Below are positions 8,101 to 16,090 of a DNA stretch of 29,433 bases, in pieces. Below the pieces are notes generated by a model. The model was not told the origin of the DNA. It did no database searches and saw only the letters and a program-made list of their open reading frames with translations. Each line of letters opens with the position of its first letter. The first letter of the stretch is position 1. The DNA comes from a virus: IMG/VR virus record IMGVR_UViG_3300028025_002666, positions 1-29,433 of that record; one strand, 5' to 3'. The position numbers were made by a program, and so were the translations under genes.

Positions 8101-9458
8101 TAAGTGGCCTTAAAAAAGGAGGCCAATTCACGGAAAGCCAACTAAAGAGCATCTTCCAAGAGTCGGAAGGTCTTAATGCCTATGCCAAGAGCTTTGGAAA
8201 GAATCCAGCAGACATTATTGATTTCCCAGAGCTATGGTCAGGGAAGAGCGCGGCTGAGATTGAGGAGTTATCTAAATCAAAGCGTCCAGAAGACATTGAT
8301 TTAACCAATCAGAACATTGATCAGCTACGAGAGGGTCTTGGATTTGAACCCATTATGAAGCAGGAGGCCGAAAAGTGGGGGAATGTGTGGAAAGAGGCCA
8401 TGTTGCAAATTAATGCTAATACTGCAACCATCCCATCTCTAATCTCTCAACTCAGGACGAGACCTCGTGCATTAACACCAGTAGAGAAAGCAACCTTGCG
8501 TTATGCAACCCTAGATGCCCTGCATACCCTAGACCAAAAGACTAGATTGCTGGCATCCGCTACCGATAGGGTTGAGCAAAAGAAGTATAATCAAGAGTAT
8601 GAGCAAGCAAGCAGGGATTTGAACGAGTTGCTGGAGATCGAATCTAGGACTGCATCTGCTTCTGGGCTGTCTTTGAATGCCGTCAAGTTGATCAATAGGG
8701 CTAATTTCAATGTGACCTCCATGATCAATCAGTATAAGGCCGCAAAAAAAACTTATACTAAAATTGATGGAAAGGCTGAAACAAGACTTTCTGACGCAGA
8801 GCTAACTAAGATCCGTGAACAGAGCAAAGCATTGGTTGATGCCCTAAAGGTTCGTGATGAAGCCCTGCAGGAAGCCAAGATCCTAGAGGCTGACAAATCC
8901 ATCTCTGATTTCCTTGAAACCGCAAAGAAGGATCGTCAAGCTGGGGAGAGGATTACTGACCTATCCGTGGATGAGCAGATCAGTCAATACACAATGGAGA
9001 TTGAAACGGCAGATGGAGACTCCATGAATAGGGGCGTAGCGATACGAGGATTGGCTAGGGCCATCTCCGAGAAGCTAAACACTACGGATGTAGCAGTTGT
9101 CTCTAAAGAAGTGCATGAGAGGATTAAGGACATCATGGGCAAGGAGTGGAATGAGAACACCACCAAGGATGCCCTTGCTGGAAACGGAATCTTTGGTCAG
9201 ACAACTAAGAGTGGTGCTTTTGGATCTCTTAGAACGCTAGGAAGGCGCAGGGCTGACTTTGAAAAAGATCTAGCAATAGCTATGAAGGCTAAGAGTCAAA
9301 AGGAGCGTGATCTTAAAATTGCGAAACTACTTGAACGCAACAGGGTTGATGTGAAAGAGTTAGAGCCTCAGATTCAAGACTTGACTGAGATCATGATGAC
9401 CAGAATATCTAAACTTATGGGAGATCTAAAAAATAATGAGTTGCGTCCGTGCGAGTGA
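5187..9458 (+). CDS. Very large internal virion or polyvalent protein, N-terminal part
   Basis: 1423 residues. It opens with two copies of FDPNQPFEVI (about 3-12 and 21-30), a motif I know from large phage internal or polyvalent proteins. A Gln-rich linker follows, then a helical region with amphipathic/hydrophobic stretches (about 245-420, such as GAGHMLGDLVLAGMSGGESA). Long charged helices fill 450-620, an Ala/Lys/Pro-rich linker lies near 790-830, and helical domains run to the end. Proteins of this kind enter the host with the DNA or line the particle; that role is inferred. The reading frame ends inside a charged helix, and the next gene continues with similar helices in the +1 frame after a 23-nt overlap around an A6 run at 9428-9433. 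The two may be one ~2100-residue protein. Confidence 0.7.
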   Translation: MPFDPNQPFEVIDTPTQKASFDPNQPFEVISTKGGVIPNEVNKQSQPEANTDSNEQLQGNKQVQSANEAGLQPSEVQLPESKGQEQLIGNVNPDLSIGAQFQIGGENRAETKQATEGSQGQETWQGLRGQVPSGNEAQVGGAFGVQPPKQDQETLLGSAYEAGLSGYKGLGTMSSELGRYIWDLSKNIISANVEVADAILGKNSYTEGVRKNILEKGDKYYADQIAGSRMSPDEAKKPLNQFVFGAGHMLGDLVLAGMSGGESALARGAGAIAETPAIKAIAEQAIHGMKAFTAPSLIASNEAITKAKEEGEDDSSALAEGMKTLFETELGAALPMNVSSGLKSVLARTASKVLQATPLAVAQGELVQAAKNSYERAFGDNENVQPTISENIIEGNFETAAMQLAQSAPMGLLGAMGGNTRNVGKRVAEVGLPETAAVIEEPATAQPKVRYSSETQLLEDTTRRLNELKAKPEEELTTEEATELDFLRRVPSTEELATGYGVSVRKPTYSSEEIIQSKIADATTELESLSAKETLNQREAKRKTRLENEIQKNQELLDTGKTLEAETARKEAAKNKTQQNEEQIQETSGVSTEQGKPLIETTAIQTEEGTAQRQGKGQEEVAPTEPTTPAGDIKQGLGGFGGGVNDALFKMLWDKVTAGEVTENGKPSAVLTAAKRLRELGGITTIDEFRPFANEFAGISALPKEQRLDALNALAKKYTKPIEVTPAKEPTSVVPNSLQEAKTTEEVDAFLNKKLEDSKLIPETKARNKAINDARKEAIARNKQLRAEAKQKPVVTSLDNGKPRATPKKEKPLPKKPKGNRLLAAAYKRPSDGQPFYGANHKEALLASGMSWKDVQSKYGNPSQRESPEFGYKTDSNPFVTRREAEQVGAISKQIDVAGREADKQLGLDLHSNRVSLDEFPAFKAPEFSMGAARPSEFGDKKAFQDTLVKGTQAHESIKGEVTFDKWKSAFLSGLKKGGQFTESQLKSIFQESEGLNAYAKSFGKNPADIIDFPELWSGKSAAEIEELSKSKRPEDIDLTNQNIDQLREGLGFEPIMKQEAEKWGNVWKEAMLQINANTATIPSLISQLRTRPRALTPVEKATLRYATLDALHTLDQKTRLLASATDRVEQKKYNQEYEQASRDLNELLEIESRTASASGLSLNAVKLINRANFNVTSMINQYKAAKKTYTKIDGKAETRLSDAELTKIREQSKALVDALKVRDEALQEAKILEADKSISDFLETAKKDRQAGERITDLSVDEQISQYTMEIETADGDSMNRGVAIRGLARAISEKLNTTDVAVVSKEVHERIKDIMGKEWNENTTKDALAGNGIFGQTTKSGAFGSLRTLGRRRADFEKDLAIAMKAKSQKERDLKIAKLLERNRVDVKELEPQIQDLTEIMMTRISKLMGDLKNNELRPCE

Positions 9459-11511
9459 AGAAGCTCAAAGAGCTTATAGTGACCTAGAGCAGATCCAGAA
9501 AGATCTGAAGGAGGGTAAATCTGATGTGGGGAAGAATCTATCTTCTCTACTGAGGGCTATTCGTCTGGAGGAAGCCCATGAGATTGAGAAACTTACTGTG
9601 TTGCAGGACAAGGAGCTTGCTAAAAAGGGACGCAAGGAATTTGATCGTGATAAAGTCACAAATAAGAATATCAAACTAGCCAAGGCTAACCTCAAGTCAA
9701 TTGAAAGCTATCGTAATGCACTTGATGGAGTTAGGACTCTGCATGAAGAGGCAAAGAAGGAAGCGGTAGTTAAAAGGCAGATCGATCAAGTAGAGAAAGA
9801 GATTGCTGGAGAAGTAAAAAAGTCTAATAAAAAGGCAACAGTAGAAACTGAAGCATTAAATGCATTGCGAGTTAAGCTTGGAGAACTCAGAAGCCAATTA
9901 AAAGATTCCCCACAAAAGAAACAGCAGTTGCAGGAAAATGCAATCAAGGCACATCTGGCAAGTCTGGATAGAACTGCCGCAGATCTTGAGCGTCGAATTG
10001 TGGAGAAAGACTTTGCCCCTAAGAGAGTTTCAATTAAGAAGGTTTTAACTAAAGAGGTGCAAGAAAAGCTTAACAGGGTCGATAAACTCAAGCGTGAGTG
10101 GGAGCAAGAGAAGAGAAAGGCCGAGCGTGAAGGCATGACTCCATTCCAGCGTGGGCTTGACACTATTAATCAAGTCAAAAGATTTGCTATTTTATCTGGA
10201 ATAAAATCCATTTTAAAACTTGCCGCCGCAAGTACAGAAATCGCCATTGTTAGGCCAATTACAGAAGGGGCAGGATATGCCTTAAGAGCGATTCCTCTTA
10301 TTGATAGGATTGCTGATCTCGCCCCAATTGAAGGAGGAAGGGCAACTGATTTCGCAGGAGATGTTGCTAATTATTATGGGGGCTTTATTTCTGGAAGCAA
10401 GGAATTTGGAGGCATTGTCTTTAACAGAGGCTCAATGATTGATATTAAGTTTGGCAAGGATGTAGATATTCCAGACAATATGTGGCTCGGTGCTTTCGGC
10501 AGGATTCATGAAGCAGTTAAAAATCCTACTAGGGTTGCAAATTACAACTTTGCATTTGAAAGGTATTTAAATTGGGCTGAACGCAATGGACAGAATCCAA
10601 AAGATCAGTTCGTAAAAGACCAAGCTGAGATTGAAGCTTTTAAATATGCTAATCGTTCCATTTTCAAGGAAGACAACGCAGTTACTAAAATTTACAATGA
10701 TGCAATTAGATTTGGAAAACAAAAGGGTGGAGGATGGGGAACTGGTCTGGCATTTGCGTTAGAGCAAACGCTTCCCATCGTTAAAATTCCCACAAATATC
10801 GTAAAACAAGTATTTGAATATCAGTTTGGAGCTATTACTGGATCTGTAAGATTACTCAGGGCTGTCAACAAGGGGTTAGAAAATGTTTCTCCATACGAGG
10901 CTGAACTCATTATGCGTCAGCTTAAAAATGGTTCCGTTGGTGCGTTGATGTTTATAATTGGGGCAATCTGCGAAGAGGACATTGGCGGCATTTATATAAA
11001 AGGTGAAGAAAAGGGAGAAAAAGAATATGGATCAATTGGTAGTTTTCCTAGATATTTGTTGGAAAATCCAGCCTTTGCGTGTTTGCAAATTGGAGCAACA
11101 TTAACTCGTTATCTTAAAAACCATCTTCCAGATGATGAGAATCTTGTTGAGAATGCACAAACTATTGCCCTTGGAATGCTATTAACTGGGAAGGGAATAC
11201 TTGAAGAAGCTCCCTTTGTTAAGGCCATGTTCACAGTACCAAAAATCGCTGAGTCTGGTGAGAGAATTCCAATTACCCTTGCTGAGATTTACGCAAGACC
11301 ATACATTCCAAACATTATTCAACATTTTGCAAATATGTCTGATCTTGAGGAGCCTGTTGATTGGAATAACTGGAAAAGTGTTTACGACTCCTTTGTTTCA
11401 CCAAAACCAAATCCTCGTGCCCCAGAAAATATACCGCAAGCATTACTGTTAGCGGTTCCAGCATTAGGTCAACCAGAAGAATATAGCAGAAAGGGAGTAC
11501 CAGAAAAATAA
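9436..11511 (+). CDS. Large polyvalent/internal virion protein, C-terminal part
   Basis: 691 residues. Residues 1-240 are almost continuous charged helix. From about 245 it changes to hydrophobic and amphipathic helices (ILSGIKSILKLAAASTEIAI) and a domain containing TLPIVKIPTNIVKQVFEY (about 450) and, further on, GALMFIIGAIC. This 'P..K.P.N..KQ..EY' type of segment is what I associate with large polyvalent phage proteins. ATG 9436 is the first in this frame, with a TAA in frame 7 nt upstream, so an independent start is possible. The abrupt helical beginning makes a frameshifted continuation of the 1423-residue protein at least as likely. It ends in TAATG overlap with the next gene. Confidence 0.65.
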   Translation: MSCVRASEEAQRAYSDLEQIQKDLKEGKSDVGKNLSSLLRAIRLEEAHEIEKLTVLQDKELAKKGRKEFDRDKVTNKNIKLAKANLKSIESYRNALDGVRTLHEEAKKEAVVKRQIDQVEKEIAGEVKKSNKKATVETEALNALRVKLGELRSQLKDSPQKKQQLQENAIKAHLASLDRTAADLERRIVEKDFAPKRVSIKKVLTKEVQEKLNRVDKLKREWEQEKRKAEREGMTPFQRGLDTINQVKRFAILSGIKSILKLAAASTEIAIVRPITEGAGYALRAIPLIDRIADLAPIEGGRATDFAGDVANYYGGFISGSKEFGGIVFNRGSMIDIKFGKDVDIPDNMWLGAFGRIHEAVKNPTRVANYNFAFERYLNWAERNGQNPKDQFVKDQAEIEAFKYANRSIFKEDNAVTKIYNDAIRFGKQKGGGWGTGLAFALEQTLPIVKIPTNIVKQVFEYQFGAITGSVRLLRAVNKGLENVSPYEAELIMRQLKNGSVGALMFIIGAICEEDIGGIYIKGEEKGEKEYGSIGSFPRYLLENPAFACLQIGATLTRYLKNHLPDDENLVENAQTIALGMLLTGKGILEEAPFVKAMFTVPKIAESGERIPITLAEIYARPYIPNIIQHFANMSDLEEPVDWNNWKSVYDSFVSPKPNPRAPENIPQALLLAVPALGQPEEYSRKGVPEK

Positions 11512-12884
11512 TGGCAACTATAAACAGACCAACTTTCCCAGATCCAGCTTTAGAGGTTGGCGTAGCCCAGTATCCCACTCCTGTAGTACCAGACTACTAC
11601 ACAAGGGATGGTCATATCATCCTTGTTGAGAAGGTTAGCATTGAGAAGGGCAATTACAATCCCCAGCCGCTAGATGGTAGTGTTATTTATGCTGGAAGAG
11701 ATGCCAACGATTGGCCTGAGAATCTTTATCTGGTATTCCAGCAAAATGAACCAACTGGCAAGTTTGTTTTTAACTACTGGGCTAATGATCGCACCCTAGC
11801 AAGCCAAGACCCTTGGAACTATGGGCTTCAGTATAGCCTCAATCACCCTAACTTTAAGATCATCACAAGGACGTATATCACTCCTCGTGAAGACTACGCC
11901 CCTGTTGCATTAGGAGCAGTTGACCCAGTATTTGGCGGTAATGCAATCATTTCCCAACAGCAGATGGCAGAGTTGCCAGATGATAACCCATTGCGTTCTC
12001 GCTATGTGCAAGTGCAGAGGGTGTATGAGACTATTCCAAGTGCCGTTATTGAGGGGAAGGTTATGGCGGAGTTTGGTATTGCTACAGAATCCAAGCAAGT
12101 TGTTGTTGCTGGAACTTCCATTGCAACGCCAAATACCAATACGATTAAGTCTGCAATCTCCATAGCGGATGCAGTCAAATCCACGTTGGATAAGGTTGAG
12201 TATGATTCAACAGAGGTTTTAGATGGGTATCAGTATGATGCCGACTTGGGCTTGGTTGTTCAGACCACCAAAGAATTAATTGCAGAGGGTACGGCTCCAC
12301 TCAGCCCGACAAATGGAATGATTGCCTATAAGGACGAACCTTTAAATGCTTGGCAGTCCATTAGAATCAGATCGTCTATTTCGTCTCTTCCAGCAACAAG
12401 GACTGAATATAAAACAGGGGCATATGCGTCTCCCAATCTATTAACTGGATTTGAGACAAGCTTCTTTAACTTTCCAGATGGGCAGTTGCAATTTAACGTG
12501 ACTCCTGTAATGAGGGCCGAGAGAAGCTACCAGACTACATTTAAGTATGTAACTTCATACCAATATAATCAACCATCACAGCCTTCATTAACATTGTTTG
12601 ACCCTTTATCTATTCATGTTATCTATAGCGGATTTTTCTTTAGTATTGATATTCCGAATTGCTTAACAGATAGTGGGTTCCTTCTATACGTTAATACTGG
12701 ATTCAACAATGCCACATCCAATAGATATGGCGTACATGAAGAAACGTATAATGTTCCTGTGTCTTCCACGACAGCTACTCAATATTTAGGGCTAGTTGGA
12801 ACATATCAGTTAATTGCCTATGAGGTTGATTATTGGAAGGCAAATATTTGGAGAATTGCCCAGCAGTACGTTTTATTGAAATAA
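11511..12884 (+). CDS. Tail or other virion structural protein
   Basis: 457 residues, soluble and beta-rich, with regular aromatic and Pro residues. Segments such as LYLVFQQNEPTGKFVFNYWA (about 73-92) and FKIITRTYITPREDY (about 117-131) read as sheet-forming structural sequence. A helical region with an Ala/Thr-rich stretch lies near 205-240. No catalytic motif or membrane segment is seen. Its ATG shares one base with the stop of the large internal protein gene and it heads a run of three surface-type genes, so a tail or tail-tip component is the best reading. No named family. Confidence 0.55.
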   Translation: MATINRPTFPDPALEVGVAQYPTPVVPDYYTRDGHIILVEKVSIEKGNYNPQPLDGSVIYAGRDANDWPENLYLVFQQNEPTGKFVFNYWANDRTLASQDPWNYGLQYSLNHPNFKIITRTYITPREDYAPVALGAVDPVFGGNAIISQQQMAELPDDNPLRSRYVQVQRVYETIPSAVIEGKVMAEFGIATESKQVVVAGTSIATPNTNTIKSAISIADAVKSTLDKVEYDSTEVLDGYQYDADLGLVVQTTKELIAEGTAPLSPTNGMIAYKDEPLNAWQSIRIRSSISSLPATRTEYKTGAYASPNLLTGFETSFFNFPDGQLQFNVTPVMRAERSYQTTFKYVTSYQYNQPSQPSLTLFDPLSIHVIYSGFFFSIDIPNCLTDSGFLLYVNTGFNNATSNRYGVHEETYNVPVSSTTATQYLGLVGTYQLIAYEVDYWKANIWRIAQQYVLLK

Positions 12885-12885
12885 C

Positions 12886-13461
12886 ATGGAGTCTTCTGAA
12901 ATTAAGACAGACTTTATGGGCTTTGGGCCTATCCCTCAATCCAAGCCTACGCACATAGGAGGATTTGGAAGGGAAGGTTCATTTGCCCCGACTAGGCCGA
13001 ATAAAATTAGGTTGCGGTCAGATAGAAATATTTATTCTTCAGTTGGAGATGTAAGCTCATTACTTCCGTTTGGCATTACCTTAAGATACATTAATGACGC
13101 ATATCAAATGTCTATTGCTGCTGGGTCTGTAAATGGAATAATTCCATCTAATATGTTTACCACTTTCAATTTGGGGGGGAGTGTGGCTGGAACAACTTAC
13201 ATAGGTATTGATGTTACTTCAAGTAGTGGAACCATACAGTCAGCAAGTATTTCCGTTGGAAGCTCTCCGTTTACTGGGCAAGCTCCGACTGCTAATTTCC
13301 CTCCTGCTTCATTTGTTATTCCAATGGGCGTAATTGTAGATGGAGTCACTTATAATCTACTTGGAAGGAATTGGGTGAACGCCACATCATCGGTTGTTTA
13401 CACTTCAATAGATTCTGGTAGTGGCACATTAATTAATCACTACGTTTGGACGATTGCCTGA
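12886..13461 (+). CDS. Small virion surface protein, unknown
   Basis: 191 residues, rich in Gly, Ser and Thr in the second half, with alternating hydrophobic and polar residues typical of beta-structured phage surface proteins. The first 45 residues are Pro/Gly/Arg-rich and probably flexible, which fits an anchor. It follows the previous stop by one base and precedes another Ser/Thr-rich protein by 6 nt. I infer a tail-associated protein. No family recognised. Confidence 0.5.
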   Translation: MESSEIKTDFMGFGPIPQSKPTHIGGFGREGSFAPTRPNKIRLRSDRNIYSSVGDVSSLLPFGITLRYINDAYQMSIAAGSVNGIIPSNMFTTFNLGGSVAGTTYIGIDVTSSSGTIQSASISVGSSPFTGQAPTANFPPASFVIPMGVIVDGVTYNLLGRNWVNATSSVVYTSIDSGSGTLINHYVWTIA

Positions 13462-13467
13462 GTTTTT

Positions 13468-14994
13468 ATGGGGAACGCTCAGATATTTTTGAGAGAGGGA
13501 TCAACTTACGTTAATACGTTTTCCTCATCTGGTGCGTATTACGATTCCGAGGCTGGAACGCAAACAGTATTGTTTGAAATACCAAACACCTCTAATAGTT
13601 TTTATTTTGGATTTAATACGGAAGTTACTAGCGTATTTATTGCCAATGATACTAATCGTTCATTTTCATATTCCTTTATTGCTGGAGAAAAAGCATACTC
13701 CCAAACTGGGCCATACCCAGAAGGATCTACACCTCCTACTGCATTTGGTTCATTCACTATTGTACCAGCAGAATACACAGGAAATGTTAATGGATTGAGT
13801 TCTGCTACAAGCACAGTTTTGGGCATATCAACATCATTTACATCTTACGGATATTACGTTCCACCTGACTATACTACAACAGCATCCGCAACCACATATG
13901 TTGAGCCAACATTTGCTCAAATCTATCAAGGTGGAGCGCAAGTTTACACTTGCACAACAGAAGGAACTTATTTTGCAGTTCCTAACGAAACAAATGGATT
14001 TGATTATTTTAATTCGTTTGGAGTTAATAGCCTTTCAGTAGAAAGCACAACTGCGGCAGTTATTATTGGAACTAGCACAGTGCAAGTTCCGTATACCTAT
14101 TTATATGCTGATCCCACATTTACAACTTTTTACAATGGGCTTTCAAATATTACATCTCAGGTAACAGTACCTAAAAGCATACGATTCGAAACCAATATCA
14201 TTGAATTTAATAGTCATTTGTTATTACCAGCGGCTCAAATACCAGAGGGCATAGATGTAAGTGAAGCAAGACGTAATGACATGGACTCTAGGGAGCTTTT
14301 TGTTTTTAGGGCTAACTATGATCATTATTATTCAACATTTATGGATGCCCCATTTCTTAGGCAAAACATTCCCGTGTTAATGCCACACGAGAGAACTTCT
14401 TACGGACTTTTTTCCACATACCCAATTTACACAGTTCCTTTTGGAGAATACGCACTAAACAGCAATAGCATGACGTTTTATGATCCCACTACCACTATAG
14501 GGTCAGGGTCGGATTCGTCTAACACATACAGCACTCGAAATAGTGCTAGTTATATCATAAATAGCAACTCTTCTAATTCTTCTGCATATACTACATTTGT
14601 ATCAACCGATAGGGGAATGACTACTGGAACCTTGAATATTTCTTTTGGTGGTTTGCTTGGCGTAACAAGTTATACTACTGGACTATTTCCTGCCAGTTCT
14701 TCAGCAAGCTATTTTAACGGAATGGAAGCAAACACCGCATTGTCATGGGAAATAGTTGGAGACAGCAATGGGAATATTTTTTATTATGTAGCAGGAACTA
14801 TTAACCGATGGGCTGGGGACTATGTTTTTGGAGATGTGGCATTTGGAGCCAATAACCAATATTTAGCTCACCCCTATAAATCATTTCCCAAAACAGCCAA
14901 TCTTACCATAGGAAGCCCTAACTCTGATGTTTATGTAGCTTGGGGAACGCAGAATCTTGTGGCTGAGTTTAATGGCGTTCTTGGTGCATTTTAA
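13468..14994 (+). CDS. Ser/Thr/Tyr-rich tail or spike-like protein
   Basis: 508 residues with very high Ser, Thr, Tyr, Asn and Gly content and few charged residues, as in beta-structured fibre or spike proteins. A short charged insertion near 265-285 (EGIDVSEARRNDMDSRELF) interrupts the beta-rich sequence. No catalytic triad, collagen repeat or chaperone domain is seen. It is the last gene of the structural block and is followed by two glycosyltransferase-like genes; abundant surface Ser/Thr makes it a conceivable glycosylation target, which is speculation. Confidence 0.5.
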   Translation: MGNAQIFLREGSTYVNTFSSSGAYYDSEAGTQTVLFEIPNTSNSFYFGFNTEVTSVFIANDTNRSFSYSFIAGEKAYSQTGPYPEGSTPPTAFGSFTIVPAEYTGNVNGLSSATSTVLGISTSFTSYGYYVPPDYTTTASATTYVEPTFAQIYQGGAQVYTCTTEGTYFAVPNETNGFDYFNSFGVNSLSVESTTAAVIIGTSTVQVPYTYLYADPTFTTFYNGLSNITSQVTVPKSIRFETNIIEFNSHLLLPAAQIPEGIDVSEARRNDMDSRELFVFRANYDHYYSTFMDAPFLRQNIPVLMPHERTSYGLFSTYPIYTVPFGEYALNSNSMTFYDPTTTIGSGSDSSNTYSTRNSASYIINSNSSNSSAYTTFVSTDRGMTTGTLNISFGGLLGVTSYTTGLFPASSSASYFNGMEANTALSWEIVGDSNGNIFYYVAGTINRWAGDYVFGDVAFGANNQYLAHPYKSFPKTANLTIGSPNSDVYVAWGTQNLVAEFNGVLGAF

Positions 14995-15001
14995 TTTCTT
15001 C

Positions 15002-15030
15002 TTGCCATAAGGTTTTTGTTTGGAAACTAT
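15002..15030 (+). promoter_or_regulatory. Weak promoter candidate TTGCCA-N17-AACTAT
   Basis: TTGCCA at 15002-15007 lies in a 10-mer TTCTTGCCAT that also occurs at the promoter before 24192. The -10 candidate (15025-15030) matches the consensus at only three positions and ends 6 nt before the ATG at 15037. The spacing fits the other sites, but the match is poor. Confidence 0.25.
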
Positions 15031-15036
15031 TAAAGG

Positions 15037-16047
15037 ATGCTTGCAATAGTAACTGCGGCAACGAAGTCATATCTTCATTGCTGGCCTCAACTCATTAGAG
15101 CCATATCAGCTTCAGCGGCTCATCATGCCGAAGCTCACTTCATCTTCGCTACTGATAATAGCGACGAATCAAAGAAAGCGGAAGAACTAGCCAAAGGCAG
15201 ACTTCCCGAAGGATGGAAGGTCACGGCAATCCGTTTGCCCATAACGGAAGACGAGAAAGACTATAAGGAATCTGCTCAGATTAGGATAGCTCAACTACAA
15301 GGAGCCGCATTTGAGTTTGCTAGGCGCATTAAGGCTGATGCCTGTTGGAGCGTAGAGAGCGATACCATCCCGACAGCCAATGCCCTTCGGGTGCTTGAAT
15401 GGACGCTCCAGATGCCAGATGCTCAAGGAGACTCCTATTATAGCATAGCCGCCGCCACTTACCCCAATGGCTTGTTCCTTGGTGGGTTTGGAACTCCGAC
15501 GGCTCAGATAGCGGAGGACTTCCTTGCTAGTGAAAGGATACTTAAGCCAAGGCTCAAGCTTTGTTTAGAGGAATGCGAGAAGCGGCTAAAGGAGGCTAAA
15601 GAAAGATCCACGGCAGAAAAGGAAGGGAAAAGAATGGCTAGGCTCCGAGAGATGGTTAAAAAATCACCACCAGATGGCAATATCTGGGAAGTCACCGCAA
15701 AACACGGATGGAGACGTAGGGGATGGATGGAGTTTGCCTATCCTGCTATTGGCCTTGGTTCAATAGTTCCGTCTGATTGGTGTGGGCTTGGTTGCACCTT
15801 ATTATCAAAGAAGGCACTAGCATTGTCTGATTTTACAGGATACTTAGGCAAAGGCACTCAAGACCTATTTCTGTGTTGGAGCAAATGGCATCCAGCAGGA
15901 CTAAGGATAGCTTGCGTTCCTCATATTGCTTGCGATCACATTAAGAGGCATGGTGATAAGGTCATCCATCACGTTGCTTGGCACGAACAGGCTCCAGAAT
16001 ATTACGGACACTTAAGGCAACGCCAGCAAGAATTCATTCCTGTTTAA
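15037..16047 (+). CDS. Glycosyltransferase-like protein with a coiled-coil insert
   Basis: 336 residues. The N terminus MLAIVTAATKSYLHCW and the following strand HFIFATDNSDE look like the nucleotide-binding half of a GT-A fold. ACWSVESDTIPT (about 102-113) carries an acidic ESD in the usual DxD position. A charged helical insert occupies about 170-212. The C-terminal half has TQDLFLCWSKW and IACDHIKRH (about 297-305), similar to the acidic and His metal-site end of such enzymes. Cytoplasmic, no membrane segment. Together with the next gene and the 867-2200 pair it suggests a phage glycan-modifying pathway. Enzyme class is likely, but sugar and acceptor are unknown. Confidence 0.6.
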   Translation: MLAIVTAATKSYLHCWPQLIRAISASAAHHAEAHFIFATDNSDESKKAEELAKGRLPEGWKVTAIRLPITEDEKDYKESAQIRIAQLQGAAFEFARRIKADACWSVESDTIPTANALRVLEWTLQMPDAQGDSYYSIAAATYPNGLFLGGFGTPTAQIAEDFLASERILKPRLKLCLEECEKRLKEAKERSTAEKEGKRMARLREMVKKSPPDGNIWEVTAKHGWRRRGWMEFAYPAIGLGSIVPSDWCGLGCTLLSKKALALSDFTGYLGKGTQDLFLCWSKWHPAGLRIACVPHIACDHIKRHGDKVIHHVAWHEQAPEYYGHLRQRQQEFIPV

Positions 16048-16049
16048 TG

Positions 16050-16078
16050 TTGACATGATGGTATAGTCGTATTACAAC
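16050..16078 (+). promoter_or_regulatory. Promoter TTGACA-N17-TACAAC before a start codon
   Basis: A perfect TTGACA (16050-16055) and TACAAC (16073-16078) are separated by 17 nt. The ATG of the next gene at 16091 is 12 nt after the -10 box, so the leader would be about 5 nt. The site lies in the 43-nt gap between two glycosyltransferase-like genes. Confidence 0.55.
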
Positions 16079-16090
16079 GCACGAACTGAA

